Assembly: GCA_005791465.1 (NCBI GenBank)
Contig: SXWI01000124.1
Span: 1-42,129, forward strand
DNA: 42,129 bases
Direction of reading: 5' to 3'
Origin: Bacteroidota bacterium
GTDB lineage: Bacteria > Bacteroidota > Bacteroidia > Chitinophagales > Chitinophagaceae
Shown: piece by piece, positions 9,105-18,045 of the stretch
How positions within the stretch are numbered: the stretch's first letter is position 1
Layout: every line of letters starts with the position of its first letter
Position numbers and translations under genes: made by a program
The notes under the pieces: model-generated
Database searches by the model: none
Seen by the model: only the letters and a program-made list of their open reading frames with translations
What the model was told of the DNA's origin: nothing

Positions 9105-10703
9105 ATGCAACGTAGAGATTTCTTATCAGGGGCCTTACCCATGGCTGCACTCCTGCCGGAGCTGATCAATGGCTACTCCGTGAAGGCATTCAATATGAAT
9201 TCGCCACTCGTGCAAGCCTTGCTACGTGGTAATACGCTCACTGATCATGTTTTGGTGATTGTACAATTATCCGGAGGTAATGATGGATTGAACATGGTGA
9301 TTCCCGTTGCTGATTACTCTAAGTATTATAATGCTCGCACCAATATTGCAATTCCTGAAAATGCAGTGCTTCCAATAGCCGGTGTTGCAGGAACAGGGCT
9401 GCACCCCGCCATGACCGGACTACAAAGTCTTTTTGCAGAGGGCAAGGCAAATGTGGTGCAGGCTGTTGGATATCCTCAACCGAACTTTTCACACTTCCGT
9501 GCAACGGATATATGGATGAGTGCATCCAATAGTCGTCAGGAAGTTTTTAGTGGCTGGGCAGGTCGTTATCTGGATTATGAATATCCCAATTATCCAATTG
9601 GATATCCTAATTCTGACATGCCCGATCCATTAGCTATACAGATTGGTGGATTAACTTCTTTGACTTTGCAGGGCCCCACGCGAAACATGGGAATGAGTAT
9701 TACCAACCCTACTTCATTTTATAATTTAATTTCTGGTACCAACGATTATGCACCCAATACCCGTGCAGGAAAAGAACTGACCTATGTTCGTAATATAAAT
9801 CGTCAAACACAGGGTTATGCTACTGTGATTCGTAGTGCTGCTAATGCTGTAACTGTTCAGTCTCCTTATCCAACTGGAAATTCACTTGCTGATCAATTGA
9901 AGATTGTGGCACGTTTGATTAAGGGTGGACTTAAGACTCGTGTTTACATGGTAAGTTTTGGCGGCTTTGATACACACTCTGTTCAGGTGAACACTGATAA
10001 GGTTACCGGATCACATGCTACCTTATTGGGTCGAGTTTCTGCTGCGATTAAGGCTTTCCAAGATGATATTAAATTCTTAGGTGTTGAAAATCGTGTACTA
10101 GGTATGACTTTTAGTGAGTTTGGTCGCCGTATTAAATCTAACTCTAGTACGGGTACTGATCACGGGGCTGCTGCGCCACTCTTTTTGTTCGGTAATCAGG
10201 TTGAGGCTGGAATGCTGGGTGTAAATCCAACTATCCCTACTAATGCGTTGGTCAATGACAACGTGCCGATGCAATATGACTTCAGAAGTATCTATGCTAC
10301 CATCTTGGAGAAGTGGTTCTGCCTTGATAAATCGGTGGTGCAATCCTTGTTCCCGCCTGATATCAATACACAGCTTCAAGTTCTTCCCTTATTAAAGCCG
10401 GGAGCTTGTAATGGTGTTGCTCCGCCACCTCCCCCAGTGACTAACACTGATTTATTGGTTACGAATTTCCCCAATCCTTTCACCAGCCGAACTACCGTTC
10501 AATTTACTACGGCTGGGGGCCATACTTTATTACAAGTATTTGATACGTTAGGCCGATTAATTACTGTGTTGACTAATCAGGAATACACTGCTGGAACGTA
10601 TCGGATTGACTTTGATAGTGAAGGGTTGCCTGCTGGATTATATTATGCACGCTTCCAAAATGGAATTACACAGCAAGTGCGGGCTATGATGAAAGTTCGT
10701 TAG
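9105..10703 (+). CDS. DUF1501 domain-containing protein with C-terminal T9SS (type A) sorting domain
   Basis: MQRRDFLSGALP N-terminus; VQLSGGNDGLNMVIP, FGGFDTHSVQ, FSEFGRRIKSN..GTDHGAAAPLFLFG; C-terminal NFPNPFTSRTTVQF...GLPAGLYYARFQNGITQQVRAMMKVR after a PPPPP hinge. Confidence 0.93.
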   Translation: MQRRDFLSGALPMAALLPELINGYSVKAFNMNSPLVQALLRGNTLTDHVLVIVQLSGGNDGLNMVIPVADYSKYYNARTNIAIPENAVLPIAGVAGTGLHPAMTGLQSLFAEGKANVVQAVGYPQPNFSHFRATDIWMSASNSRQEVFSGWAGRYLDYEYPNYPIGYPNSDMPDPLAIQIGGLTSLTLQGPTRNMGMSITNPTSFYNLISGTNDYAPNTRAGKELTYVRNINRQTQGYATVIRSAANAVTVQSPYPTGNSLADQLKIVARLIKGGLKTRVYMVSFGGFDTHSVQVNTDKVTGSHATLLGRVSAAIKAFQDDIKFLGVENRVLGMTFSEFGRRIKSNSSTGTDHGAAAPLFLFGNQVEAGMLGVNPTIPTNALVNDNVPMQYDFRSIYATILEKWFCLDKSVVQSLFPPDINTQLQVLPLLKPGACNGVAPPPPPVTNTDLLVTNFPNPFTSRTTVQFTTAGGHTLLQVFDTLGRLITVLTNQEYTAGTYRIDFDSEGLPAGLYYARFQNGITQQVRAMMKVR

Positions 10704-10711
10704 AAAATTTA

Positions 10712-11296
10712 TTAGTCTGTAAGTCGGTGTCCGGCGTTTACCCAATCTGTAATTTTTTGTTTATCCAAGCTGGTCAGTTGACCGTTTTGAGGCATGAAGG
10801 TAGGCAGCCCATTTACACAACGTAAGCGGATCCTATCCCAACTTGCAACTATACTGGAGTCTGAATCAAGATTTTTTCCTCCGCTCGAGCCCCCGTTTAA
10901 ATGGCAGGGGCCACAATAGCCCAGCATTAACTGACGAACCGCAGCATACTTGGGGCCATAAGCCGAGATCAAAACGTGCAGCGTATCTGAACAGCCTTTT
11001 TGATTGATCACTTTTACGATATTGTTGCCAGCTGTAAGCCCCGTCAGATAAGGACTTTGTTGTGGCGTGCCATTATTGACCGCGTATTTTAGAGTATCTC
11101 CCCGAGGAGTCAACACTGTTATACTGCCATTGTTAACGCCTCCTATTGCTGCGGTCTTTACAATTTGAATATCGTAGGAGGTTCCTGCACAAGGATCAGG
11201 GCCCTTATCTTTATTACATCCCAAGATAATAGCCCCCATAATTAGCAGGGCAGTTGTTAGGTAGCTTGACTTGAGAAAAGTGAATTGAGATAGCAT
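10712..11296 (-). CDS. Lipoprotein with SprB-repeat-like domain and C-terminal c-type heme motif
   Basis: 194 aa; lipobox-like MGAIILGCNKD; GGVNNGSITV...GTPQQSPYLTGLTAGNNIVKVINQKGCSDTL; CGPCH heme site and downstream FMPQNG. Confidence 0.75.
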   Translation of the reverse strand: MLSQFTFLKSSYLTTALLIMGAIILGCNKDKGPDPCAGTSYDIQIVKTAAIGGVNNGSITVLTPRGDTLKYAVNNGTPQQSPYLTGLTAGNNIVKVINQKGCSDTLHVLISAYGPKYAAVRQLMLGYCGPCHLNGGSSGGKNLDSDSSIVASWDRIRLRCVNGLPTFMPQNGQLTSLDKQKITDWVNAGHRLTD

Positions 11297-11320
11297 ATTC
11301 GAATATAAAATATTTTTTTT

Positions 11321-11359
11321 TGTAACATTGTTGCATTTTATATTTGCAACATTGTTACA
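11321..11359. promoter_or_regulatory. Paired palindromic operator overlapping the TonB receptor promoter
   Basis: TGTAACATTGTTGCA (11321-11335), ttttatatt spacer, TGCAACATTGTTACA (11345-11359). The two arms are inverted copies with one central mismatch, and each is itself an imperfect palindrome. Confidence 0.7.
11339..11346 (+). promoter_or_regulatory. TAnnTTTG (-7) promoter element of the TonB receptor
   Basis: TATATTTG, with TTTG at 11319-11322 as a possible -33 element (16 nt spacing). It sits in the centre of the palindromic operator pair. Confidence 0.55.
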
Positions 11360-11371
11360 AAATTTAAAGCC

Positions 11372-13795
11372 ATGCGTAGAAAAACTATTATTTTATTTTT
11401 TGTTTTCTTTTCCGCTCTAACAATTAGTTTGAAATCTTTTGGCCAGGGTCAAAATGGTCTACAGCTAAAGGGAACGGTTATTCATGCAACCACTAAGGAG
11501 CCATTGGCGGGTGCTACGTTGACTATATCTGATCTTCGTAGAAGTATACAAACCAACGAAAAAGGATTCTATTCAATCAGTGGAATTGGTGCAGGTCATC
11601 ATGTAATTGAAGTGACCTATACGGGATACGCAACCCAGGTAATTCACATTGAAATGCTTCAGTCGCAGGATAAAAATTTTTTATTACTTCCCGTTTTTCT
11701 AGAGAATCAAGGTGTTGTTGTTACAGGAACAGCAGCGCCCACCAGTTTGAGGAAAACGCCTGTGCCTGTAACTATTTTTCGCCAGGCAGATTTAATGCGA
11801 ACCGCTTCCTCAAATATTGTTGATGCATTAAGTCAATTGCCGGGTATTTCTCAGGCTACCACAGGGCCTGCTATTTCTAAGCCACTGATTCGGGGTTTGG
11901 GGAGTAATCGGGTAGTAGTGGTGAACGACGGGATAAGGCAAGAGGGCCAGCAATGGGGTGATGAACATGGATTGGAAATCGATGAACTTAGTATCCAAAA
12001 AGTTGAAGTGGTAAAAGGACCCGCTTCACTTTTATATGGTAGCGATGCCCTAGCCGGAGTAATCCATTTTCAGTCGGCTCCTCCGGTTGAGGAAGGCTCC
12101 ATCAAAGGTCGATTTTTATCGAACTACCAAACTAATGGTGGATTGATCTCTTCTCATGTTAGGTTGGCAGGGAATAATAATGGATTTAATTGGAGTGGTT
12201 ATGGCAGTTCAAAATCATCAGGAGACTATAAAAATAAAATGGACGGGCGAGTGCTCAATTCAAGATTTCAAGAGAATAACTGGGGTGGACAGGTTGGCAT
12301 CAATAAAAAATGGGGTTATTCGCAATTAGTTTTTTCAAATTTTGATCAGCGACTGGGAGTGGTTGAAGGGGAGCGTGATGCTAGTGCTGGTCAGTTTATT
12401 GTAAATGGCGGCACTCCGCTGGAGAGAATTGCAACAGAACAAGATTTGAAGGGCCGTGAAGTTTTAGTACCTAACCAATGGGTGGAGCATGCAAAATTAG
12501 TATCCGATAATGCTGTGCAGGTTGGTCAAAGTAGACTCAAATTAACGATAGGAGCACAGCAAAATAAAAGACGGGAGTATGGAGAGGCAGAAGCGCCTGA
12601 GGAAGAAGAATTATTCTTTGACTTAAAAACATTGAACTACAATTTTCAATGGCAACTTCCCGAGCGAAAGGAGTGGCATACAACGATAGGGGTAAATGGA
12701 ATGCGTCAGGCCAATAAAAATAAAGGAGAGGAAGTTTTGATACCAGCATATCAATTATTTGATGCAGGGGTCTTTTTGTACACCCAGCGTTTTATGAACT
12801 CAGTAACCTGGAGTGGTGGGTTACGACTCGATAGCAGATCCATACGTGGAGAGTCCTATGAAGAAGGAGGTCAGCTGAAGTTTTCTGAATTTAAAAAACG
12901 ATTTTCAAATTGGTCCGGAAGCTTTGGATTTAGTTACGAACCCTCCAATGATGTGGTTTTAAAAGTTAATCTTGCTAGAGGATTCAGAGCTCCGTCCTTG
13001 CCGGAATTAGCAAGCAATGGAACTCATGAAGGAACTAATCGTTATGAATATGGAACATTAGATCTTCAATCTGAAACAAGTTGGCAAGGGGATGCGGGTT
13101 TGGATTTGGAGTACGAACATTTTGGTCTTTCTGCCAGTGTTTTTTATAATCATATCAATGATTTTATTTTTTATAGAAAAATGAGTGCTGTTGCTGGAGG
13201 TGATTCATTGGTGCAAGTAGGAGGGGAAGAATTAACTGCATTTGTTTTTCAGCAGCAGAACGCAAGCTTGGCAGGATTAGAGTTTACGTTGGATATTCAT
13301 CCACACCCAGTACATTGGTTGCATATTGAAAATACTTTCTCCTTGGTGCGTGGCCGTTTTGCACAGCCAATTGATAATAATACACCGGGGAGTGAAAATT
13401 TACCCCTTATACCTGCCCCTCGGTGGAATTCAGAAATCAGGGGTGATTTTGAAAAGGGATTTGGTCCATTCCGGCAAGCCTATTTCCGGTTTGCTGCGCA
13501 GCAGGTTTTTACGCAAGATCGATTTTTCAGTGGCTACGATACAGAAACTGAAACGCCAAGCTATCTTTTGATGGACTTTGGGGTAGGAGCCAATTGGGTT
13601 GATCGTAAAAAAAATACAATGGCATCAATTCATTTGATCATCACAAATCTGGGTGATGTCGCTTGGCAATCTCACACAAGTCGGTTAAAGTACACCGCTG
13701 AAAATCCTGTAAATGGGCAGATGGGAGTATTTAACAGAGGACGTAATATTTCATTGCGTTTATTGGTGCCCTTTATGTGGAAGAAAAAAAACTAA
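11372..13795 (+). CDS. TonB-dependent receptor with carboxypeptidase-like regulatory domain (possible metal receptor)
   Basis: 807 aa; signal peptide, LKGTVIHATTKEPLAGATLTI CarboxypepD_reg-like domain, plug PLIRGLGSNRVVVVNDGIRQEGQQWGDEHG, VEVVKGPASLLYGSDALAGVI, and a C-terminal beta-barrel. Confidence 0.93.
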   Translation: MRRKTIILFFVFFSALTISLKSFGQGQNGLQLKGTVIHATTKEPLAGATLTISDLRRSIQTNEKGFYSISGIGAGHHVIEVTYTGYATQVIHIEMLQSQDKNFLLLPVFLENQGVVVTGTAAPTSLRKTPVPVTIFRQADLMRTASSNIVDALSQLPGISQATTGPAISKPLIRGLGSNRVVVVNDGIRQEGQQWGDEHGLEIDELSIQKVEVVKGPASLLYGSDALAGVIHFQSAPPVEEGSIKGRFLSNYQTNGGLISSHVRLAGNNNGFNWSGYGSSKSSGDYKNKMDGRVLNSRFQENNWGGQVGINKKWGYSQLVFSNFDQRLGVVEGERDASAGQFIVNGGTPLERIATEQDLKGREVLVPNQWVEHAKLVSDNAVQVGQSRLKLTIGAQQNKRREYGEAEAPEEEELFFDLKTLNYNFQWQLPERKEWHTTIGVNGMRQANKNKGEEVLIPAYQLFDAGVFLYTQRFMNSVTWSGGLRLDSRSIRGESYEEGGQLKFSEFKKRFSNWSGSFGFSYEPSNDVVLKVNLARGFRAPSLPELASNGTHEGTNRYEYGTLDLQSETSWQGDAGLDLEYEHFGLSASVFYNHINDFIFYRKMSAVAGGDSLVQVGGEELTAFVFQQQNASLAGLEFTLDIHPHPVHWLHIENTFSLVRGRFAQPIDNNTPGSENLPLIPAPRWNSEIRGDFEKGFGPFRQAYFRFAAQQVFTQDRFFSGYDTETETPSYLLMDFGVGANWVDRKKNTMASIHLIITNLGDVAWQSHTSRLKYTAENPVNGQMGVFNRGRNISLRLLVPFMWKKKN

Positions 13796-15585
13796 GCAGA
13801 AGGCAAGGGTTGTTTACGCTCTCCAATCTGCTGGCGCCACATAGCATAGTAAAGTCCTTTTTGTGCAAGCAATTCTTCGTGTTTGCCTGTTTCTACAATT
13901 TCCCCTTTCTCTAGCACGTAAATTCTTTCGGCGTGCATGATGGTGGACAGACGGTGTGCAATCAGGATGGTGATTTGTGTACCTGCTTTTGAAACTTCAC
14001 GAATAGTACTCGTGATTTCTTCCTCTGTCAATGAATCCAGCGCCGAAGTAGCTTCATCAAATAAAAGGAGTTTTGGCTTTCGAAGTAGTGCTCTTGCAAT
14101 GGAGAGGCGTTGTTTTTCACCCCCAGATAATTTAAGACCGCCCTCTCCAATCATGGTATCCAAGCCATTTTCAGCACGGGTGAGTAAGTTTTGACAGGAT
14201 GCTTTATGTAAAACCTCTAGCAACATGGCTTCGGTAGCTTGTGGGTTTACAAAAAAGAGATTTTCTCGAATGGTGCCAGAGAATAATTGTGTATCCTGTG
14301 TAACAAATCCAATTTGATTTCGCAGATCTTCAAAATGAATACTGTTCTCGTCTATTCCGTTATACAAAATCTGACCACTGTCAGGGCGATACAGCCCCAC
14401 CAGTAGTTTCATCATGGTCGTTTTACCCGAGCCGGAGGGTCCTACAAATGCAATGGTTTCTCCTGCGCTGACTTTAAAGCTGATGCCATTGAGTGCTTTT
14501 TGAAGTGCGGTTGGGTGTTGAAATCCCACCCCTTCAAATGCCAATGTTTCAATTTCTCCGAGTGGTGATGGATTGGCGGGAACAGCTTCAGGTGCTTTCT
14601 CCATCAATTGATTAAAATTCTCTAAAGAGGTTTGCGCCTCTCGATATGTGAGAATGATGTTTCCAATCTCTTGGAGCGGACCAAAGACAAAGAAGGAGAA
14701 TATTTGCATGGTAACCAGTTCTCCTGCATTCATTTCGTCTTTAAATACCAGAAACAGTAGCATAAATAGTATGATCTGGCGTAGGGTGTTCACAAAAGTT
14801 CCTTGTAGAAAACTGATGCTTCTGATTTTTTTGACTTTGGTCAGTTCCAGTCCTAAAATTTTAAAAGTATTACGGTTAAGTCGTGCCACTTCCTGTTCAG
14901 TTAGCCCCAAGCTTTTTACCAATTCAATATTGCGGAGTGATTCTGTAGTGGCTCCTGCTAGTGCTGTGGTTTGTGCCACAATTTTTTTCTGAATTACTTT
15001 GACTTTCTGGCTGAACTTATTTGAAAAATAGACTAACAGGAAAATTCCTCCAAAGTAGAAAATAGGTAGTCGCCAATCAATGGCAGTTGCATAGACCGCC
15101 ACAAATACAATTCCTATGATTACCGGAAATAAAACGTTAATAAATGAGGATACTAAACGTTCTGTATCCACTCTAACTTTTTGCAGGATACTTAGTGTTT
15201 CTCCACTACGGGCATCTTCAAATTCCCGGAATGGGAGTTTCATGGCATGTTGTAGTCCTTCCGTGAAAACCGAGGCACCAAACTTTTGTGTTATTAGATT
15301 GAGCGTGTAATCCTGAAAAGCTTTTGCAATTCTACTTACCATAGCTACTGACACGGATGCCAGCAATAAAGCCAGTACGCCATAATGCGGGGTAGCGGAG
15401 AATGAAAAAAAGAATTTTTCATTTGTATATTGATCACGGTGTTGGGCAAAATGATTAGCAAGGTTGACCAGCTTTCCGAATATAATAGGATCAACTAACG
15501 AAAAACCAATATTGATTGCGGATAAAATAAGCACCAGACTCATTAACCAGCGGTGCGGTTTTACGTATCGAAATAAAATTTTCAT
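13792..15585 (-). CDS. ABC transporter, fused permease/ATP-binding protein (MsbA/exporter type)
   Basis: 597 aa; N-terminal transmembrane domain, Walker A GPSGSGKTTMMKLL, signature LSGGEKQRLSIARALL, LLLFDEATSALDS. Confidence 0.95.
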   Translation of the reverse strand: MKILFRYVKPHRWLMSLVLILSAINIGFSLVDPIIFGKLVNLANHFAQHRDQYTNEKFFFSFSATPHYGVLALLLASVSVAMVSRIAKAFQDYTLNLITQKFGASVFTEGLQHAMKLPFREFEDARSGETLSILQKVRVDTERLVSSFINVLFPVIIGIVFVAVYATAIDWRLPIFYFGGIFLLVYFSNKFSQKVKVIQKKIVAQTTALAGATTESLRNIELVKSLGLTEQEVARLNRNTFKILGLELTKVKKIRSISFLQGTFVNTLRQIILFMLLFLVFKDEMNAGELVTMQIFSFFVFGPLQEIGNIILTYREAQTSLENFNQLMEKAPEAVPANPSPLGEIETLAFEGVGFQHPTALQKALNGISFKVSAGETIAFVGPSGSGKTTMMKLLVGLYRPDSGQILYNGIDENSIHFEDLRNQIGFVTQDTQLFSGTIRENLFFVNPQATEAMLLEVLHKASCQNLLTRAENGLDTMIGEGGLKLSGGEKQRLSIARALLRKPKLLLFDEATSALDSLTEEEITSTIREVSKAGTQITILIAHRLSTIMHAERIYVLEKGEIVETGKHEELLAQKGLYYAMWRQQIGERKQPLPSA

Positions 15586-15653
15586 ACCAGCGATTCTCTT
15601 TTTGCAAAAGTCGTTTAAAATGATGAGAGTCCATTCCTGAATCTTGACAGTAC

Positions 15654-17186
15654 TTAAATAATATTTCTAAATTGAATGGCCTCTGCAAAATGACTGGCTT
15701 GAATATTGACTTGTTCTTCAAGGTCGGCAATAGTTCTTGCCACCTTAATCAGTCTGTCCAGCACGCGTGCTGAATATCCAAATTTAGTAGCGGCCTTTTC
15801 TAGTATAAGCAATCCCTGTTTGTCTATTCTTGAGTTTTCTCGTATTAATTTTCCAGTTACCTGAGCGTTACAAAAGTGGTGTGGTAGATTTTCCCATCTT
15901 TTTTCCTGTATTCTTCTTGCATTTTTTATCCGATGTTGGGAAGCCTGCAATGAACTATTCGCTTTTGAAGAAGTCTGAATCAATTGAGTGGCTAATAGGG
16001 GTTTGACTTCTACATGCAAATCAATTCGGTCTAACAAGGGACCCGAAATCCGATGTTTGTAGCGTTGTATCATTCCAGGAGTACAGGTACAATTGATGGC
16101 CGGATGACCATCATAGCCACAGGGGCAGGGGTTCATGGCGGCTACCAGCAAAAATGAACAAGGGAATCTACATGTCTGTCCTGCTCTGGATAGCATGATG
16201 CATCTTTCCTCCAGGGGTTGCCGAAGGGCTTCTAGCACATTTCGTTTAAATTCAGGAAACTCGTCCAGAAATAATACACCATGATGTGCCAGGGAGATTT
16301 CGCCGGGTTGTAAGGTTCGACCTCCGCCGATCAAACCTGCATCAGAGATTGAGTGATGTGGATCACGAAAGGGTCTTTTACCCAGCAGCAGCATCTGATT
16401 GATTCCTTGTCCAGCTACTGAGTGTATTAAACTTGTTTCAATAGCTTCCGGATACGATAGCGATGGTAATAGTTGCGACAATCGACGTGCTAGTAATGTT
16501 TTTCCAGCACCTGGTGCACCATAGAGAAGCAAATGGTGTCCTCCGGCTGCTGCGATTTCCAATGCTCTCTTTGCCAATTCTTGTCCGATAACGGTCTCAT
16601 TAGATTCAGGTTGTTCAATATTTTTTTTGAAGGGGGGTAGTATATTTTTTTTATGTATTTCTTTTTTTTCAAATGATTCATTAAAAAGACTAATCACTTC
16701 ATTGATAGTTGTGGCTCCTACGATTTGAATCCCCTGGATTAAAGACGCTTCAGCTGCATTTTCATCTGGCAGGATAACACCTGTAAAGCCATCCTGTTTT
16801 GCTTGGAGTGCAATGGGGAGCGCACCTCTGATTGATCGAATGCTCCCGTCAAGTGCTAGCTCACCCATCAGTAGGTATTTCCGTAATAGGTTAACTTCTT
16901 TTAACTGCCCAGATGCTGCCAGAATACCAATCGCAATTGGCAAGTCAAAGGCAGTGCCACTTTTCCGGATATCCGCTGGAGCGAGATTGATTACCAATTT
17001 TGTACGCGGAAACTTATAGCCGTTTGTTTTGAAAACACTTTCAATTCTTTCCAAACTTTCTCGAATGGCACTATCTGGTAAACCAACCAGGCTAGATGAT
17101 TTTCCCGTTAGTAACCAATTGACTTCAACATGAATTTTTTTTGCCTCAATACCAATCAGCGCACTTCCATAGGTAGTCACAAACAT
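15654..17186 (-). CDS. YifB family Mg chelatase-like AAA ATPase
   Basis: 510 aa; VEVNWLLTGKSSSLVGLPDSAIRES, Walker A YGAPGAGKTLLAR, FRDPHHSISDAGLIGGG, AMNPCPCGYDGH. Confidence 0.95.
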   Translation of the reverse strand: MFVTTYGSALIGIEAKKIHVEVNWLLTGKSSSLVGLPDSAIRESLERIESVFKTNGYKFPRTKLVINLAPADIRKSGTAFDLPIAIGILAASGQLKEVNLLRKYLLMGELALDGSIRSIRGALPIALQAKQDGFTGVILPDENAAEASLIQGIQIVGATTINEVISLFNESFEKKEIHKKNILPPFKKNIEQPESNETVIGQELAKRALEIAAAGGHHLLLYGAPGAGKTLLARRLSQLLPSLSYPEAIETSLIHSVAGQGINQMLLLGKRPFRDPHHSISDAGLIGGGRTLQPGEISLAHHGVLFLDEFPEFKRNVLEALRQPLEERCIMLSRAGQTCRFPCSFLLVAAMNPCPCGYDGHPAINCTCTPGMIQRYKHRISGPLLDRIDLHVEVKPLLATQLIQTSSKANSSLQASQHRIKNARRIQEKRWENLPHHFCNAQVTGKLIRENSRIDKQGLLILEKAATKFGYSARVLDRLIKVARTIADLEEQVNIQASHFAEAIQFRNII

Positions 17187-17301
17187 ACCCGAGTATACGA
17201 GGTAACTCTACTAGTGTCAAGAAGAATAAATACGAATGAAAAGAAGAAATTCTATGGAAAAATTTTAACCTCTTTTATATGCATTGAGGAAGTGCTATTC
17301 A

Positions 17302-18045
17302 TCAACCCTCAAGATGAATGGAGAATATAATCATGCGGCTTTGGATTCTGTCGATCACGTTTGAAAAGCGAAGATCTTGATCGCGAGCATGTATATTTCG
17401 AATACCATTACTGATTTTAATTTCGGGAGAAAAAATAAAAGTGGGGAAGAAAAAATTGAACCCTATTCCAAATTCAGGACCCCAGTCATTTTTTTCGATC
17501 TTCACCAATTGCTCAGCACGCTTTGCTCTCGCGTTGCTGGCCATATCAATATCTCCTTTGATCCCTGCGAGGGTGTATACCCTAAAATTACCGATTCGGT
17601 CACTTTGAAACTTAACATGAACAGGGAAGGACATGGTAACTGATTCTACTTTTTTTGTCACTTCAGTTTCGTTGAATGAGGCGGGATCAGGATAGCCTAA
17701 CACATATCGAATGCTTCGGTCTACAAAAAATAATTGGGGATTGAAGCGAAACTGAAAGCGATTAGAAAGGCGAACAGTTGCGGACAATCCGAGCGAAGCA
17801 CCTCCTGTATTGTTTGGTTCTGCAACCAATACGCTATCGGATTGTAAAAAAGTGGGATGAAAGCTGGTGTGAAAGCGGGAGCTGTTTCCTCCTATGGTAA
17901 TGCCAAAATAATAAGGCTTGCTATCATGCTCGGCCAAGTTAATTTCTACACGGCTATTGTAACGTTGTGCCATTACTGTTTGTGTAGACAGTAATACAAT
18001 ACTCAGGGTTATAATTTTTATTTGCTGGCGGTGTAGATACAACAT
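17302..18045 (-). CDS. porT: PorT family outer-membrane beta-barrel protein (type IX secretion)
   Basis: 247 aa; signal peptide, YYFGITIGGNSSRFHTSFHPTF, GFNFFFPTFIFSPEIKIS; directly downstream of ubiE, a common Bacteroidota arrangement. Confidence 0.85.
   Translation of the reverse strand: MLYLHRQQIKIITLSIVLLSTQTVMAQRYNSRVEINLAEHDSKPYYFGITIGGNSSRFHTSFHPTFLQSDSVLVAEPNNTGGASLGLSATVRLSNRFQFRFNPQLFFVDRSIRYVLGYPDPASFNETEVTKKVESVTMSFPVHVKFQSDRIGNFRVYTLAGIKGDIDMASNARAKRAEQLVKIEKNDWGPEFGIGFNFFFPTFIFSPEIKISNGIRNIHARDQDLRFSNVIDRIQSRMIIFSIHLEG

Noticed and set aside
17297-17319. ATTCATC-N9-GATGAAT hairpin at the end of porT as terminator
   Set aside because: AT-rich 7-bp stem with a 9-nt loop and no following T-tract; it overlaps the porT stop codon. 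Too weak to call.
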